Source of the DNA: Nelumbo lutea
Lineage: Eukaryota > Streptophyta > Magnoliopsida > Proteales > Nelumbonaceae
Assembly: GCA_022828595.1 (NCBI GenBank)
Contig: JAKGHH010000008.1
Location: forward strand, 9,777,228-9,841,227
DNA length: 64,000 bases
Direction: 5' to 3'
In this document: piece after piece, positions 35,289 to 47,900 of the stretch
How the letters are laid out: each line of letters starts with the position of its first letter
Position numbering within the stretch: the first letter of the stretch is position 1
Notes under the pieces: model-generated
What the model saw: only the letters and a program-made list of their open reading frames with translations
Told to the model about the DNA's origin: nothing
The model's database searches: none
Made by a program: the position numbers and the translations under genes

Positions 35289-36779
35289 TGAGAACTCCAA
35301 TCACTTCGGCTTCTTTTAATACATTTTAATTTCATTGTTAGGATTCAGATTCTGGACTAGACTGGATGTTTTCAGAAAATCGAGTGCAGTTCGAGGGGAT
35401 TTTTTTTGGTTATTGTTTTCATTTTCTACATGAGATCTATTTGGTTTTCCTCTAATAATTTCACAAATGCAAAATCCTAAGTCTTTCTTGGATCACTTCG
35501 ATGAATGCTTCTTTTAAGTGAGGTCTCTGTGTCGATATCTCGTGGGTGAATTAGAGGTTCTGGTTCGTTTCCCTTTTCTCGTGGTATCGATCTTCTTTGT
35601 GTTCATAACCTCTGGAATATCACTCTGACAGTCTGACTTCAACGTTTGACTGGTTTCCAAACATTTTAAGGTGCATTTTGCTCATAGATTTATTTGCCTT
35701 TTGTTTCTTACCGAAGTTTATATGCGAGATTGATTTGATTTAGGACAAAGTAGATGTTGAGACTCCTAGAGCAGGTCACGCTCATAGTTCCTGAAAAGAT
35801 TAGAGTAAGAATATACAATTTTATTAGGCAACTTAGATTTCAGTTTGTACTTTACCATTTCTCTTGTATATTATAGATGTAGTATGGTTTTTGGGAATAG
35901 AGAGAAGAATTGTTTTAGGAGCAGTTGCACTGCTGGAGGATTTTCCCCCTCGAAGATGCATACCCCTTTGAAGCAGACCGTTCCGACCATTTTCTGTATT
36001 TTGTTTTTAGTTTTGATCTTGGGGGATTATAGCATCAGTTAAATCCAATTCTATGGGATGTTATATCTCACCCGCAAATTCCAACATTGCTGACAGTTGA
36101 AACCTGGAACTGTATTAAGTTTCTGAAATCTTATCCATGAAACATCCTTGAGCGATAGACTACTGACTTAAAACTTCAGCATCTTTCTTGATCTTGTGTT
36201 TCTAACCTAATAATCTATAATGGCTTATTGTTAAGGGTATGGAAATTGTTGGGCATCCAACTTTCTTTTAGACAACTTTAGCAGGATATTAATTGAATAT
36301 TGTGCATCATGATATAACTCATGGAGTTGGGGTGAGAATTTTACTCTCACACTTTTGAAATTGTGCTTGGATTTACTATCAGAAGAGGAGTTCGTTATAT
36401 CTTGGTTAGGGATGAGTTAAGAAGTATTTCCACAGACTTCGTAACCAGAGGATGGAGAACTATATTGTTCTCATTGGATTTCAGTTGGCTGCAGTTCAGG
36501 ATTGGATCTCTTCACAATAAAAAAGTAAAACCCAAAAGAAAAGGGAAGGAAAAGAACATTGGTTATGGTCTGTCAGAGAACCTAGGGCCTTCTGGAGTTG
36601 CTAACCTAGAGATCAGGTTGGGAAGGTTATCATTACTTGCTCCAGTTGAATTGGAGCTGGAGTCTTCTTGACTTTTTTTTTTTGACTTGTGAAGTTTGGA
36701 TTTTTACAAGGGCTTAGGCTAATTTGTCATTAAGGTTTTAGTATGTGGGGGTGAAGGGACAATTCCCAGGTTTATCACT

Positions 36780-37110
36780 GATTGGATATGGGACAGTTCA
36801 GATGGTTCTTGGTGTTTGAGATATCACATCAGGAAGGTGATATCGTTGATTTCTAGTTCTAGATTGAACATCTTGTTCAGATGGCACACTAGGTTCAAAA
36901 TCTATTAGCTGATAATTTTGCTAGGGATTGGGGGGAGTTAATTATTTTAAGGAACTTCTCTTTTAGAGTAGTTTCTTTCTAATTATCTTTTTTCTCCTAC
37001 TATGGTTGCATGGGTATGCCTATTTTAAGGTTTTCTTTTGGATACTTCAATTGCTTGGTTAGCATAACTTTGTTCTTTTCCTTTTCTTCTTAATATAGGT
37101 TTTTGATTAC
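36780..37110 (+). mobile_element. LINE remnant: RNase H C-terminal region
   Basis: One frame reads SSRLNILFRWHTRFKIY, a stop, then LADNFARDWGELIILRNFSF. This matches the RxxNxxADxLARxG end of the LINE RNase H domain with one nonsense change. The ORF just upstream (36363-36671, GVRYILVRDELRSIST and GWRTILFSLDFSWLQFR) may be another part of the same relic, but I could not assign it. Confidence 0.4.
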
Positions 37111-37387
37111 TGATGAAAATCAATAAAAATAAAAGTCCAAACCCTTGAACTTACAGAGAAGCCTGTCTTTTTGAGCATATGCATAACACGACCATGTGTC
37201 ACAACAGGCCTTTGTGGTCTCACACACAAAAAAGACTCAGGTTTAGGGTGTCTCTTAAGCAGATAGAAAGAAATTAAAGAAGGGAATGGAGAAAGATCTG
37301 TTCATGTCAGCTCACATGGATCCTACTAAAATTCACATGGCTTTTTTACTTTTTAATTCTCACTAGAAGATTTTATTTGTGAATTAG

Positions 37388-40300
37388 ATGGCATATTACC
37401 ATTTGGTTGCCTTTCTTGTGGCGCTTTCTTGTTTCCTTGGAGTACTCAATGCTAGTGCTGGTGATGTTGATCCACAATACAGGTCAGCTTCAGTGCTCTT
37501 CTTATGATCATTCCAATAATAATTTTTGATATGTCAGTTTTTTTTTTTCATTATATGAATTTCATAAATGATATCATTGTAGTTTTAATAGTTTTTACTG
37601 GAAAACTTTGGACTTTCTGGTTGGTAGAGGAATGGGATTGGGTACTTATAGTTCAGAAAACTGGAAAATGTTAAAAAGGAATTCTTTTATCTGAAAAAAA
37701 AATCATGAACTAGGGATTTGCACTGACTGATCAACTCTTCTCTCTTGGGAGTACATGTCTTTATAGCCTTCAAAAATAATCTAATGCGTCAAATTTAAAG
37801 TTAAACTGAGACTTATTATTATTATTTTTTATCAATAACACTTTCATTAAATCATCAATAGAAGATTTACAAGAGGAAGACAAACACACTTATCTTTCAA
37901 GAGCAATAAAGAACCTCAAGAAAAGGAAAAAAAACGAAAAAAAAACACTAAAGTTACAGCTTAGCCCAGAACAGTGAATCCCTTCCTACCCCTTGTTTAG
38001 CTAAACCGTCAGCTAGGGAATTAGCCGATCTTTTAACCCAACATGTCTTGACTTCCATCTCCCGCACCAGCCACTTGAATTTCCTCCTCTCATTGTTGTA
38101 CTTCCATAAGCCATTGTGATCTTTAATCAGCCACCCTATCACCACCTCTGAATCCCCTTCAATTATGAGTTTCCTGATGTTCAACTCCTTAGCTTTCCGG
38201 ACTCCTTCCATAACTGCAAAGATCTCAGCTCTAAGGGAGTCACCCACTCCAATTGGGCCTGAGAAAATGGCAGAAATCACCCCATTTTCATCCCCAAAAA
38301 CACCCTCAATCCCCGATTGTCCCGGATTTCCCCTACTACACCCATCAAAGTTTGATTTCAAGAATCCACCATGTGGAGGGGTCCAAGCCACACTCATTAC
38401 TGACTTGGTCTGTGTGCAATTTGCAATTTCACCCCACTTCCTCAACATGTCATCCACAGTGTAATCTGTGAATTGCTCCAAAGATTTCAGCCACTGTATC
38501 GCCCTAATATGTATGATAGCCCTCAGATCTGTTGCTCCTCTTTCAGTTTCTGAGAATATCCTGGAGTTTCTTTCTTCCCAAAGTGTCCAACATACTGCAG
38601 CCCTTAGTCCCCTCCACATAGTCCTTCCCCTTTTTATCCGCCACCTGAAAAAAGAAGGGGAAAAAAGGCCCTGCAAGTTTGATGGAGGATTCCAACTACA
38701 TCCAAATAGGGAGAAAGCCCAATCCCAAATTGACCTCACAAAATGGCAAGACATCAGTAGGTGAAAACCAGTCTCCCCATCCGCTTTACAAAGAACACAC
38801 CACTGGGGTGACAAGAAAGTATTGTGTCTCTTATTTTGGAGTAGATCACCAGTGTTGATTCTTTCCAGATAGGCTTCCCAACAAAAACTACCAACCCTAG
38901 GAGGTATTGCTCTGCACCAAACCTCATCAATAGGGAAAGGGGGAAAGTAAGACTGGTGGACTGACTTAAGACTTTGAAGAAAGAAGCACAAGAAAAGATG
39001 CCATTGGGGGTAGGTGTCCAAATTCTAGAATCCGCCCTAGTGGGGTCTAAGACAACATTATCAAGAAGTGCAATAAGGCTCGAAATACCGTCGAAGTCTG
39101 AGTCCCTCAAATCCCTTCTTAGACCCAAGGTCCACCCAATCCCAGAAGTGGAAGAGGACGGGGTGGTGAAAAACTAGATTGGCTCATTTTTCAAATCAGA
39201 AAGAGCATACAAAGAAGGAAACTGATCCTTTAGAGGGGCACTCCCCACCCAGGTTTGTTCCCAAAATTTTATGGAGTTATCGGAATTCAAATCATACTTG
39301 ATATTTAGGGGAGAAAACTGGTAGCAAGTCATGAATGGCTTTTCAAGGAGAATTGCTTGTGGTCCTAGCTCTGATTTTAGCGTCCCATCCATTGTGCTCC
39401 AGCCCATGTATACTTGCCACTATTCTAGTCCATAGCTTCTCCTTCTCCATAGGGAACCTCCACAACCACTTTCCCAATAGAATCATATTCCTTTTCTTAA
39501 TACTCCCAAGCCCCAAACCACCACAAGTCTTACTCCTACACACTATCTTCCAACTAACTCTATGATCCCTCTTCTCCTCTCCCGGCTCCCACAGGAAATC
39601 TCTCATTAGCTTCTCCAATCTGTTAGCAACCTTCATTGGGATTTTAAACACCGACTGGAAAAAGATGGGTAAGTTAGCAAACGTGGCCTTAATTAGTGTA
39701 ATTCTCCCACCAAGAGAGAGGTAGTTCTTTTTTCCAGGATACCAGTCTTTTTTTAAACCTTTCCACCATCGGGTTCCAAAAGCTCTCTCTCATAGGATTA
39801 TCACCTAATGCAACCCTAAGTAGTTCAAAGGCCACCCCGAAACTTCACACTCTCCCTCCTCCAAATTCACCCCCACTACACAGCTTTTCCCAAGGTCAAC
39901 CTTCAAGTTGGACATTTGCTCAAACAGTTGTATCATTGACTTCAAGTTCATGATAAAGCTCACATTACCGCCTTTACAAAACAGAATCGTGTCATCAGCA
40001 AACTGTAAGTGAGTGAGGGGGGTTTCCACCCTCCCAACTCTCCAGCCTTTAATGAGCCCCCTAGAATCTGCTCTATGAATCAGTTTCCCCAAAACCTTCG
40101 CAATTAGAATGAACAAGAAAGGAGAAAGGGGGTCTCCTTGTCTTATACCCCTACTGGCTGGAAAAAAATCTACCATTGTCCCATTCACTAGCACTGAATA
40201 ATGACAATTCCGAACACAACCCATGATCCACTTACACCATCTAGCCCCAAACCCAAATTTAGTCAAAACTTTCCTCAAGAAATCCCAGTCCACCAAGTCA

Positions 40301-41883
40301 TAATCCTTTTCCAAGTCCAACTTACAGACCACTCCCTTCTTCTTATCCCTCTTAAAGTTCTCCACACTCTCATTAGCAATTAAAATCTGATCAGTAATTT
40401 GTCTTCCACTCACAAAAGCTCCTTGATAGTGTGCAATGATATCTGGCAATACCTTTTTCGGCCTCAAAGACAACACTTTTGCAATGATCTTATACAAGCT
40501 ATTAACCAAGCTAATTGGCCTAAAATCCTTCAGGTGGGATGCATCTTTCTTTTTTGGAATTAAGGCTATAAATGTAGAGTTCACACCCGGATTGACAATT
40601 CCTCTCCTGAAAAACTCCTTAAACACCCGCAAGAGATCATCTTTCAAAATATCCCAACAATCCTGATAAAAAGCCATTGTAAACCCATCCGACCCTGGAG
40701 CTTTTGTTCTATCCATAGAAAATACAGCCTCCTTGATCTCTTCTATATTAAATCTTCTTTCCATCATTCTCCTATTCTCCACCCCTACATCTGGCCAATC
40801 CAATCCTTCTACCCACACTCTTCTACTCACAGGCCTTCTTAGAATAGATTTGAAATGCTCCACACAGGCCCTAGCAGTCTCTTCTTGCTGTACTAACTCA
40901 ACTCCATCTACTACCAATTTGGAGATAAAGTTCTTCCTTCTCCTGCCATCTGCTAGAGAGTGGAAATACCTAGTGTTTCTATCTCCCTCTTGCAGTCATT
41001 TACCCCAAGATTTTTGCCTCCAGCTAATTTCCTCCTTGTGCAAGCAATCCTCTAACTGTCTTCTCAATTCTCTCCTGAGATCATTGTCTTCCTCTCCATA
41101 TTCTCCCCTTTCCTCTTTAAGGTCAAGGCTTTCAATCTTCTTCATCAATTCTCCCTTTCTTTCTTCTGTCCTCCCGAACTCCATCAAGTTCCACTCCTTA
41201 ATTCTTGTTTTCAAGAATTGTAGTTTCCTATGGAATTTTATCCCCTCCCACTCCACTGACTGGTTAAACTCATGCCACCACTTCCTCACTTTGTTAGTCA
41301 ACCCCGGATGCAGTAACCACATATTTTCAAATCTAAAGGGGGTAGGACCTCCACACCTTCTTTCAAATCTAAACTGAGACTTATAATTTGACTTGCTGTC
41401 TTCATGACAAGTTAAGGGCAAGGATGAATGCAATATGCCCCTATAGTGGGTGTTTCGGGTCAGACCATGGTTCAGGGGGTAGACAAGCCTTAAACCGACC
41501 CTTCTGAACCTGATTGAAAAAAAAACCCTAAAAAAATAGAGAAACGAGCCTCGATACAAGCCAATATGCCCCTATCGGCGTATCAGTCTGTATCGATATT
41601 TTGAACCTTGGGTGAGATATAGGGAAGGATGGTATAAAGAGGCACTTTGATGGGTTTTTCTAGGGTTTTTGAGTTGATGATTTCCATTTTCTAGAGAGAG
41701 AATTTCTAGTCTAGGTTTTTTTAGAAATTGAGTAAAGGTTGTATGGTAGAAGAAACTTGCTTGGAGGTTGAAGACATATATGATTAAAGAAATTGATGTC
41801 TAATCAATGGAATTAGTGCTTCAATCAATATTTAGAACCCCTCCATGGAGATTAAGGAAGATCATTTCAAGCTGCTTAGAAGA

Positions 41884-41945
<62 letters not shown>

Positions 41946-44900
41946 GTTGGAATAATGTTAAAGTAACTTAGTTGCAGTTGTTAGGGCATGTTTGTCTAAT
42001 TAAAGTGTTTTTTTATTTCGTTTTTTTATTTTTGTTATGTCTGTTATTGTACTCAGGGGCACAAGGGTCTTTTCCCATCTCTCTTCTCTCCTCTCTTCTC
42101 TTCTCTTCTCTTCTCTCCTCTTCCACCTATCTCTGGCCGGCTACACTATCAAGATGGTATCAGAGTGGGAATGCTGATTAAAAGAGAGCAGGTCGATCAA
42201 CCCTACTGTCAAGAGAAGATCGATCAACCCAAAGAATAGATCGAACAGACTAGCAGAAAGGAAATCTGATTCTGGACTACAGAATAGCTACGACTGGTAC
42301 AATTCTCCCTATTTTTTCTCTTCTTCACTTTCCTTGGTCATGTGCCGAGTGAAAACCCTATGAATCTAGGGTGGCTGAATGCTGTCGAACCTATGTAACC
42401 CTAGTTTTCTTGGATTGTGTGATCCTGTTCATGTGTTAAGACAACTGTAGGTCAATGCTGACCTGTCTTCTCAATGGTTTGAGTTGACTATAAGCAAGAA
42501 GGATCTCTCCTGCTGATTAGTGGCTGTTAGCCATTCTGGAATTCTGGTAGGTGGGGACTGATAAAACTATACAGGTCTGAAACTGCCGAATATTACCTCA
42601 GTTTTGTCCAGAATTTGGTACTGTTTGTGCTCAATCTGGTTGGTAAACCCGAGTGTGTGGGTGTGAACTGAGTGGAGCATTGCTTTGTGGGTAAGGAGGG
42701 GTCCTAAGTCCGGTGTGGGGGACTGATTAACTGCTTGACCATGTCGATTGAGAATTTTGCTACTTCAGAGATCTCAGGGAGCCACAATGGAGTGAGTGGG
42801 GGAATGGATATGAGCTTTCCCATGGCTGTCATTTCCTTTGATGGTCTGAATTACCTTGAGTGGTCTAGGGGGATAAAACTCTACATCACTGCTAGGGGGC
42901 GAATAGGATACATCAATGGGAGTGTAAAGGAACCGAAGTATGGAAGTGTTGAGCATGATAGGTGGAACCAAGAGAACAGTATGGTGATGTCTTGGCTCTT
43001 GGTTTCAATGCTGCCACAAGTAAGGAAGACCTTTATGTGGGCTAAAACTGCTTGTGAGATATGGGAACAAGCGAAGTCCACTTATTCAGAACAGAGACAT
43101 TATGCCAAGATATATCAACTACAAGCTGAATCTTCTACTTGCAAGCAGGGGGAGAGGAGTCTCTCGATGTACTATTCTGATTTGACATCAATATGGAAAG
43201 AACTTGATCACTATCAGAATGTGAATTGGAAGTGTGATGAAGATGTAAAGGCTTATAAGTCACTTGTATCACAGCAACGCGTGTTCGCTTTTCTCCTAGG
43301 GCTGAATCAGTCATGAGTCCATCAGGGTATAAATCTTGGGTAGTAAAGACTTGCCATCAGTCCAGGAGGTGTATGCCTTGGTGCAGTCAGAAGAAAGCAG
43401 AAGAAATGTGATGAATGGTGTAGAAGGGGAGTCAGTTGCCTTAGCGGTCCGGGGAAATTCAGATACAAATGTCGGAGGTGGCTTTAAAAGGGGTGACACT
43501 CAGAAAAAAAACAGAAGATAAAAGCAAGCTTTGATGCACTCACTGCCAGAAGACACGACACACTAAAGATACATGCTGGTATCTCCATGGAAAACCTAAA
43601 TGGGCACAGGATTTGGGTAAGAAGTCAGCACCGGATTAGGGCAAGAAACCAGGCCAGCAGAATCAAAAAAGGTATAACTCAGCTAATTTGGCATCGACAG
43701 AGACTAGTCCTTCCGTAACTCAGGAGAGACATCCCGGTTCTGACCCTAAGGAAGATATTATCAACTCCTTCCGTGAACATTTGGAATTGTATGGTAGGAC
43801 TCTCCGCCAGGTGGATTCTGGGCCTACTCCTACCTCATTTGCGTCTACATTAGGTAATGCCACAACCTTCCATGTGTCATCTGATACTACTGATTCACCT
43901 TGGATTATTGACTCCGGAGCCTCAAATCACATGACCGATAAGTCAAATTTGTTCCAAACATATAACCTTCTCTCTGGGAGAGATAAGGTAAGACTGGCTG
44001 ATGGTTCTTTTTCTACCATAGCTGGCCGAGGCACCATATCTCTCCCACTTGGCCTTACTCTTCCTAATGTCCTGCATGTTCCGAAATTACCTATTAATTT
44101 GTTGTCCATTAGTAGTATTACTCACTCTTTGAATTGCTCAGTCACATATTTTCCGTCTTCATGTGTGTTTCAGGATTTGACATCGAGGAAGACAACTGGT
44201 AGAGGAAGCATGGTGGATGGTCTCTACGTGTTGGAGAATAATGCTGGTGTAGTGGCGGCAGAGTCCACGAGTTCGTCAAGTGAGAGTCAAGCCTATTTAT
44301 GGCATAGTCGTTTAGGTCACATTTCTTTTGAGTCGTTAAAAGTTATGTTCCCAAAGTTGTTTGAGTCATTGTCAGTGAGTCAGTTACAGTGTCAAACTTG
44401 TCAGTTGAGTAAGCATTGTAGAAGTTCTTTACCTTTATGAAATAAAAGATCTGAATTTCCATTTCATATTGTTTATTCTGATGTTTGGGGCCCTGTTACT
44501 CTACCTACTGCGGTTGGCTATAAGTATTTTGTTACTTTGATTGATGATTATTCTCGATACACTTGGGTTTACCCTATGCGATCTCGAGATGAAGTGCCAC
44601 AAATTGTGAAAGATTTTCAACGCATGGTGCTCACTCAGTTCCAAACGAAAATTCATATTTTCCAGTCGGACAATGCAAAGGAATATTTCCATAGTGATCT
44701 CACGAAATTCTTTGCTTCGAGTGGGTCACTTCAGCGAAGCTGTTGTGCCAGGACACCCCAACAAAATGGTGTGGCTGAACGAAAAAATCGTTACCTTCTC
44801 GAAGTTTCTCGTGGCTTGCTGATTCATATGAATGTGCCAAAACAGTTCTGGATGGATGCAGTACTGTGTGCGACATATATCATCACTCGCATGCTCTCTC

Positions 44901-47900
44901 GGCTACTAGAGTATAAGGCCCCACATCAGCTCCTGTTCCCTACAGCCCCGTTGTCCACCATTCCGATGCGTGTTTTTGGGTGTCGTTGTTTTGCCCACAA
45001 CCTATCACCTACTCGTGGTAAACTTGACCATCGGGCTATTCCTTGTGTTTTTCTTGGTTACCCCTCATCTCAAAAGGGGTATGCTATGATCCCATTGCCC
45101 GCAAGTACTATGTTTCCATTGATGTCTCATTCTTTGAGAGTCAACTGTTCTTCTCGGTTTCTCCTTAAGGGGAGAGTAGGGTTGAGGAGAAACAGGCGAC
45201 GACTTAGATTCAACTACCTCCTTTACCCGATCCTCCTCCGTTCCGGGTTTTCCATCGTCGCCATAAGAGCCAGTAGAGTTCAAGAGCTGTGGAGCCGGAC
45301 ACTATGCAACCAACATCATCGGATTCACCCGAGGCAGATCCGTCTCATCAGCCAGGTACACTTGCTCCCATTGCTCCTTTAAATGTTGATTCACATGTCC
45401 CCAATGATCTTAATATTCCTATTTCTAAGAGAAAGGGTGTTAGATCTTGTATCACTGATCATCCTATCTCTAACTTTGTGTCCTATGAGCACCTTCATAC
45501 CATGTCTTCCTCTCCTCTGTGGATAGTGTTCCCATCCCTAAGACCGTGGCAGAAGCTTTGTCAAAACCTGAATGGACAGATGCAATGCAGGAAGAAATTG
45601 ATGCCTTACACAAAAATGGTACATGGGAGTTGGTAGATCTTCCCGAGGGGAAGGAACCAGTGGGGTGCAAGTGGGTGTTCACAGTGAAACACAAAGCTGA
45701 TAGAACTGTTGAAAGGTACAAGGCTAGACTGGTAGCAAGAGGCTTCACACAGGTATATGGAGTGGACTATGCAGAGACTTTCGCTCTTGTAGCGAAGATG
45801 AACTCCATCCGGATTCTCCCTTCCTTGGCAGCAAATCTTGACTGGGATCTTCACCAATTGGACATCAAGAATGCCTTCTTGAATGGTGACTTGGAAGAGG
45901 AGGTGTACATGACCCAACCCCCAGGGTTCTGTGCCAAAGGCAGTGAACAAAAGGTGTGTAGGTTGAAAAAGTCCCTATATGGATTGAAACAATCACCTTG
46001 GGCTTGGTTTAGTAAGTTCCATGTAGCAGTCCAACAAATGGGATTCAAACAATGCCAGTCAGATCATACCTTGTTTGTAAAAAGAGGTGAAGGTAAAATT
46101 GCAACTCTTATTGTGTATGTGGATGACATAGTGATCACAGGAGATTGGGAGGCTGAAATCTAGAGCCTAAAAAAATTCTTAGCCACTAAATTTGAGGTGA
46201 AGGATCTAGGCCCCTTACGATACTTTCTTGGAATTGAAGTTGCCCGCTCTCACAAGGGCATCTTTATTTCCCAATGGAAGTATGTACTAGATCTACTAGA
46301 AGATACAGGCATGTTGGGGGCAAAACCATCTGATTCACCTATTGAACCTAATCACCATCTGGGAGACAGTCAGGGAGAGTTTTTGAAAGATGTAAAGATG
46401 TTCCAGAGACTCGTGGGGAGACTTCTGTATTTGTCTATGACCAGGCCTGATATTGCCTATGTAGTGGGTGTCCTTAGTCAATTCATGCACAACCCGATGA
46501 CAACTCACTTTGAGGCTGCAGAGAGGATCTTGAGATATCTCAAGAAGTTTCCTGGAGCTGGTTTGTTGTTCCAGAAACACAGTCACTTAAAAGTGGAAGT
46601 ATATACTGATGCAGATTGGGCAGTAGTCAATGACCGAAAGTCTACCAGTGGTTATTATGCCTTTCTGGGAGGAAACCTTGTCACATGGAGAAGCAAAAAA
46701 CAAAGTGTGGTGGCTAGATCCAGTGCTGAAGCAGAGTATAGAGCGATGGCTCATGGGGTTGCGGAAATCATGTGGATAAGAAATCTGTTAGGTGAACTGG
46801 GTTTCGCAGTAAGCAATCCTACGTCACTCTACTATGACAATAAAGCAGCCATCAATATTGCTGCTAATCCAGTTCTGCATGATAGGATGAAACACATTGA
46901 AGTGGACAAGCATTTTATCAGAGAGAAACTTAAAAGTGGAGAAGTGTGCACACCGTATGTCAACTCGGAAGAGCAACTTGCAGATATCTTCACCAAAGGT
47001 CTTCATCATGTACGGCACAAAGATTTGTGTGACAAGTTGGGCATGATTGACATCTATGCTCCAACTTGAGGGGGAGTGTTGGAATAATTTTTAAATAACA
47101 TAGTTGCAGTTGTTAGGGCCTGTTTGTCTAATTAAAGTGTTTTTTATTTCTGTTATGTCTGTTATTGTACTTGGGGGCACAAGGGTTTTTCCCTTGTTAT
47201 TTCTGTCGCCCTATATATAGTAAAATAAACACTGGCGCCGCCAGTAGTGTTACATTGCAAATCTTCTCTCTTCTCTCCTCTCTTCTCTTCTCTTCTCTTC
47301 TCTCCTCTCCTCTTCCACCTATCTCTGGCCGGCTACACTGTCAAGAAGAGGTAATTAGGGTGGCTCTGGTTACTGTTTCACCATAATTATGAAATTGTCA
47401 CTCCACACCAATTAACTGAAAAATACTTCAACTTCTAGCCTGTTGGCCTAATCATAGTTGTCAAGGTGCCAAGGTGCAGCTAGGCAAGAGGGGGGTGTCT
47501 TGTCACCTAGGTGATGGGTTTTTTTGAAACAACAAAGATTCCTAGGGTAATTTCCCAAGTTTCATATCAACCAGCAATCATCTTTCACTAATAATTAGAA
47601 ATATGTTTCACCAAATAAATGAAAACCTCATATCAAAACATAGAAAATTAACATATTCATAAGAAGAAAAGAAGAAAGAACAGAAAATTCAGAAAAGATA
47701 AGGACTGAGCCCTTGTTTTGTCCTAGATTGAAGAATAAATATAGTAAAACTGTAAAAGGAAAGGAAAAAACTTGGTTTTTACCCCTATGACTTAAATTAG
47801 AAAAAGAAATCAGAAAAAACGGAAGATTCATAGGCTCAAAACTTAAGGAACACTTTGATGCTCATACCAGCTAATTTCTTTAGGATCTTTATATTACTTT

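Larger units (their letters stand above)
37802..41384 (-). repeat. 15-bp target-site duplication of the LINE
   Basis: TAAACTGAGACTTAT occurs at 37802-37816 and again, identically, at 41370-41384, immediately flanking the LINE. A 15-bp duplication is typical of target-primed reverse transcription and fixes both element ends. Confidence 0.92.
41945..47346 (+). mobile_element. Defective Ty1/copia LTR retrotransposon in PGAP3 intron 1
   Basis: Related LTRs (41945-42154 and 47077-47346) begin TGTTGGAATAAT and bracket a gag-pol unit in the copia order: gag, zinc knuckle, protease, integrase, reverse transcriptase, RNase H. The primer-binding site TGGTATCAGAG directly follows the 5' LTR, and the polypurine tract GAGGGGGAG precedes the 3' LTR. 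AGAGG flanks both sides (41940-41944, 47347-47351). This duplication depends on ending the LTR at TCAAGA and not at the usual TCA; the latter would give AGAGG against AGAAG. Several nonsense codons and frameshifts disable it. It reads in the same direction as the host gene, about 600 bp upstream of exon 2, so its 3' LTR is a possible source of chimeric transcripts. Confidence 0.93.

Noticed and set aside
35019..35329. ORFs on both strands near 35.1-35.3 kb as coding genes
   Set aside because: Neither frame shows a domain. Position and the GTGAGA donor fit a 5' non-coding exon better.
40201..41377. Plus-strand ORFs of up to 214 codons across the LINE
   Set aside because: They are antisense shadows of the minus-strand reverse transcriptase.
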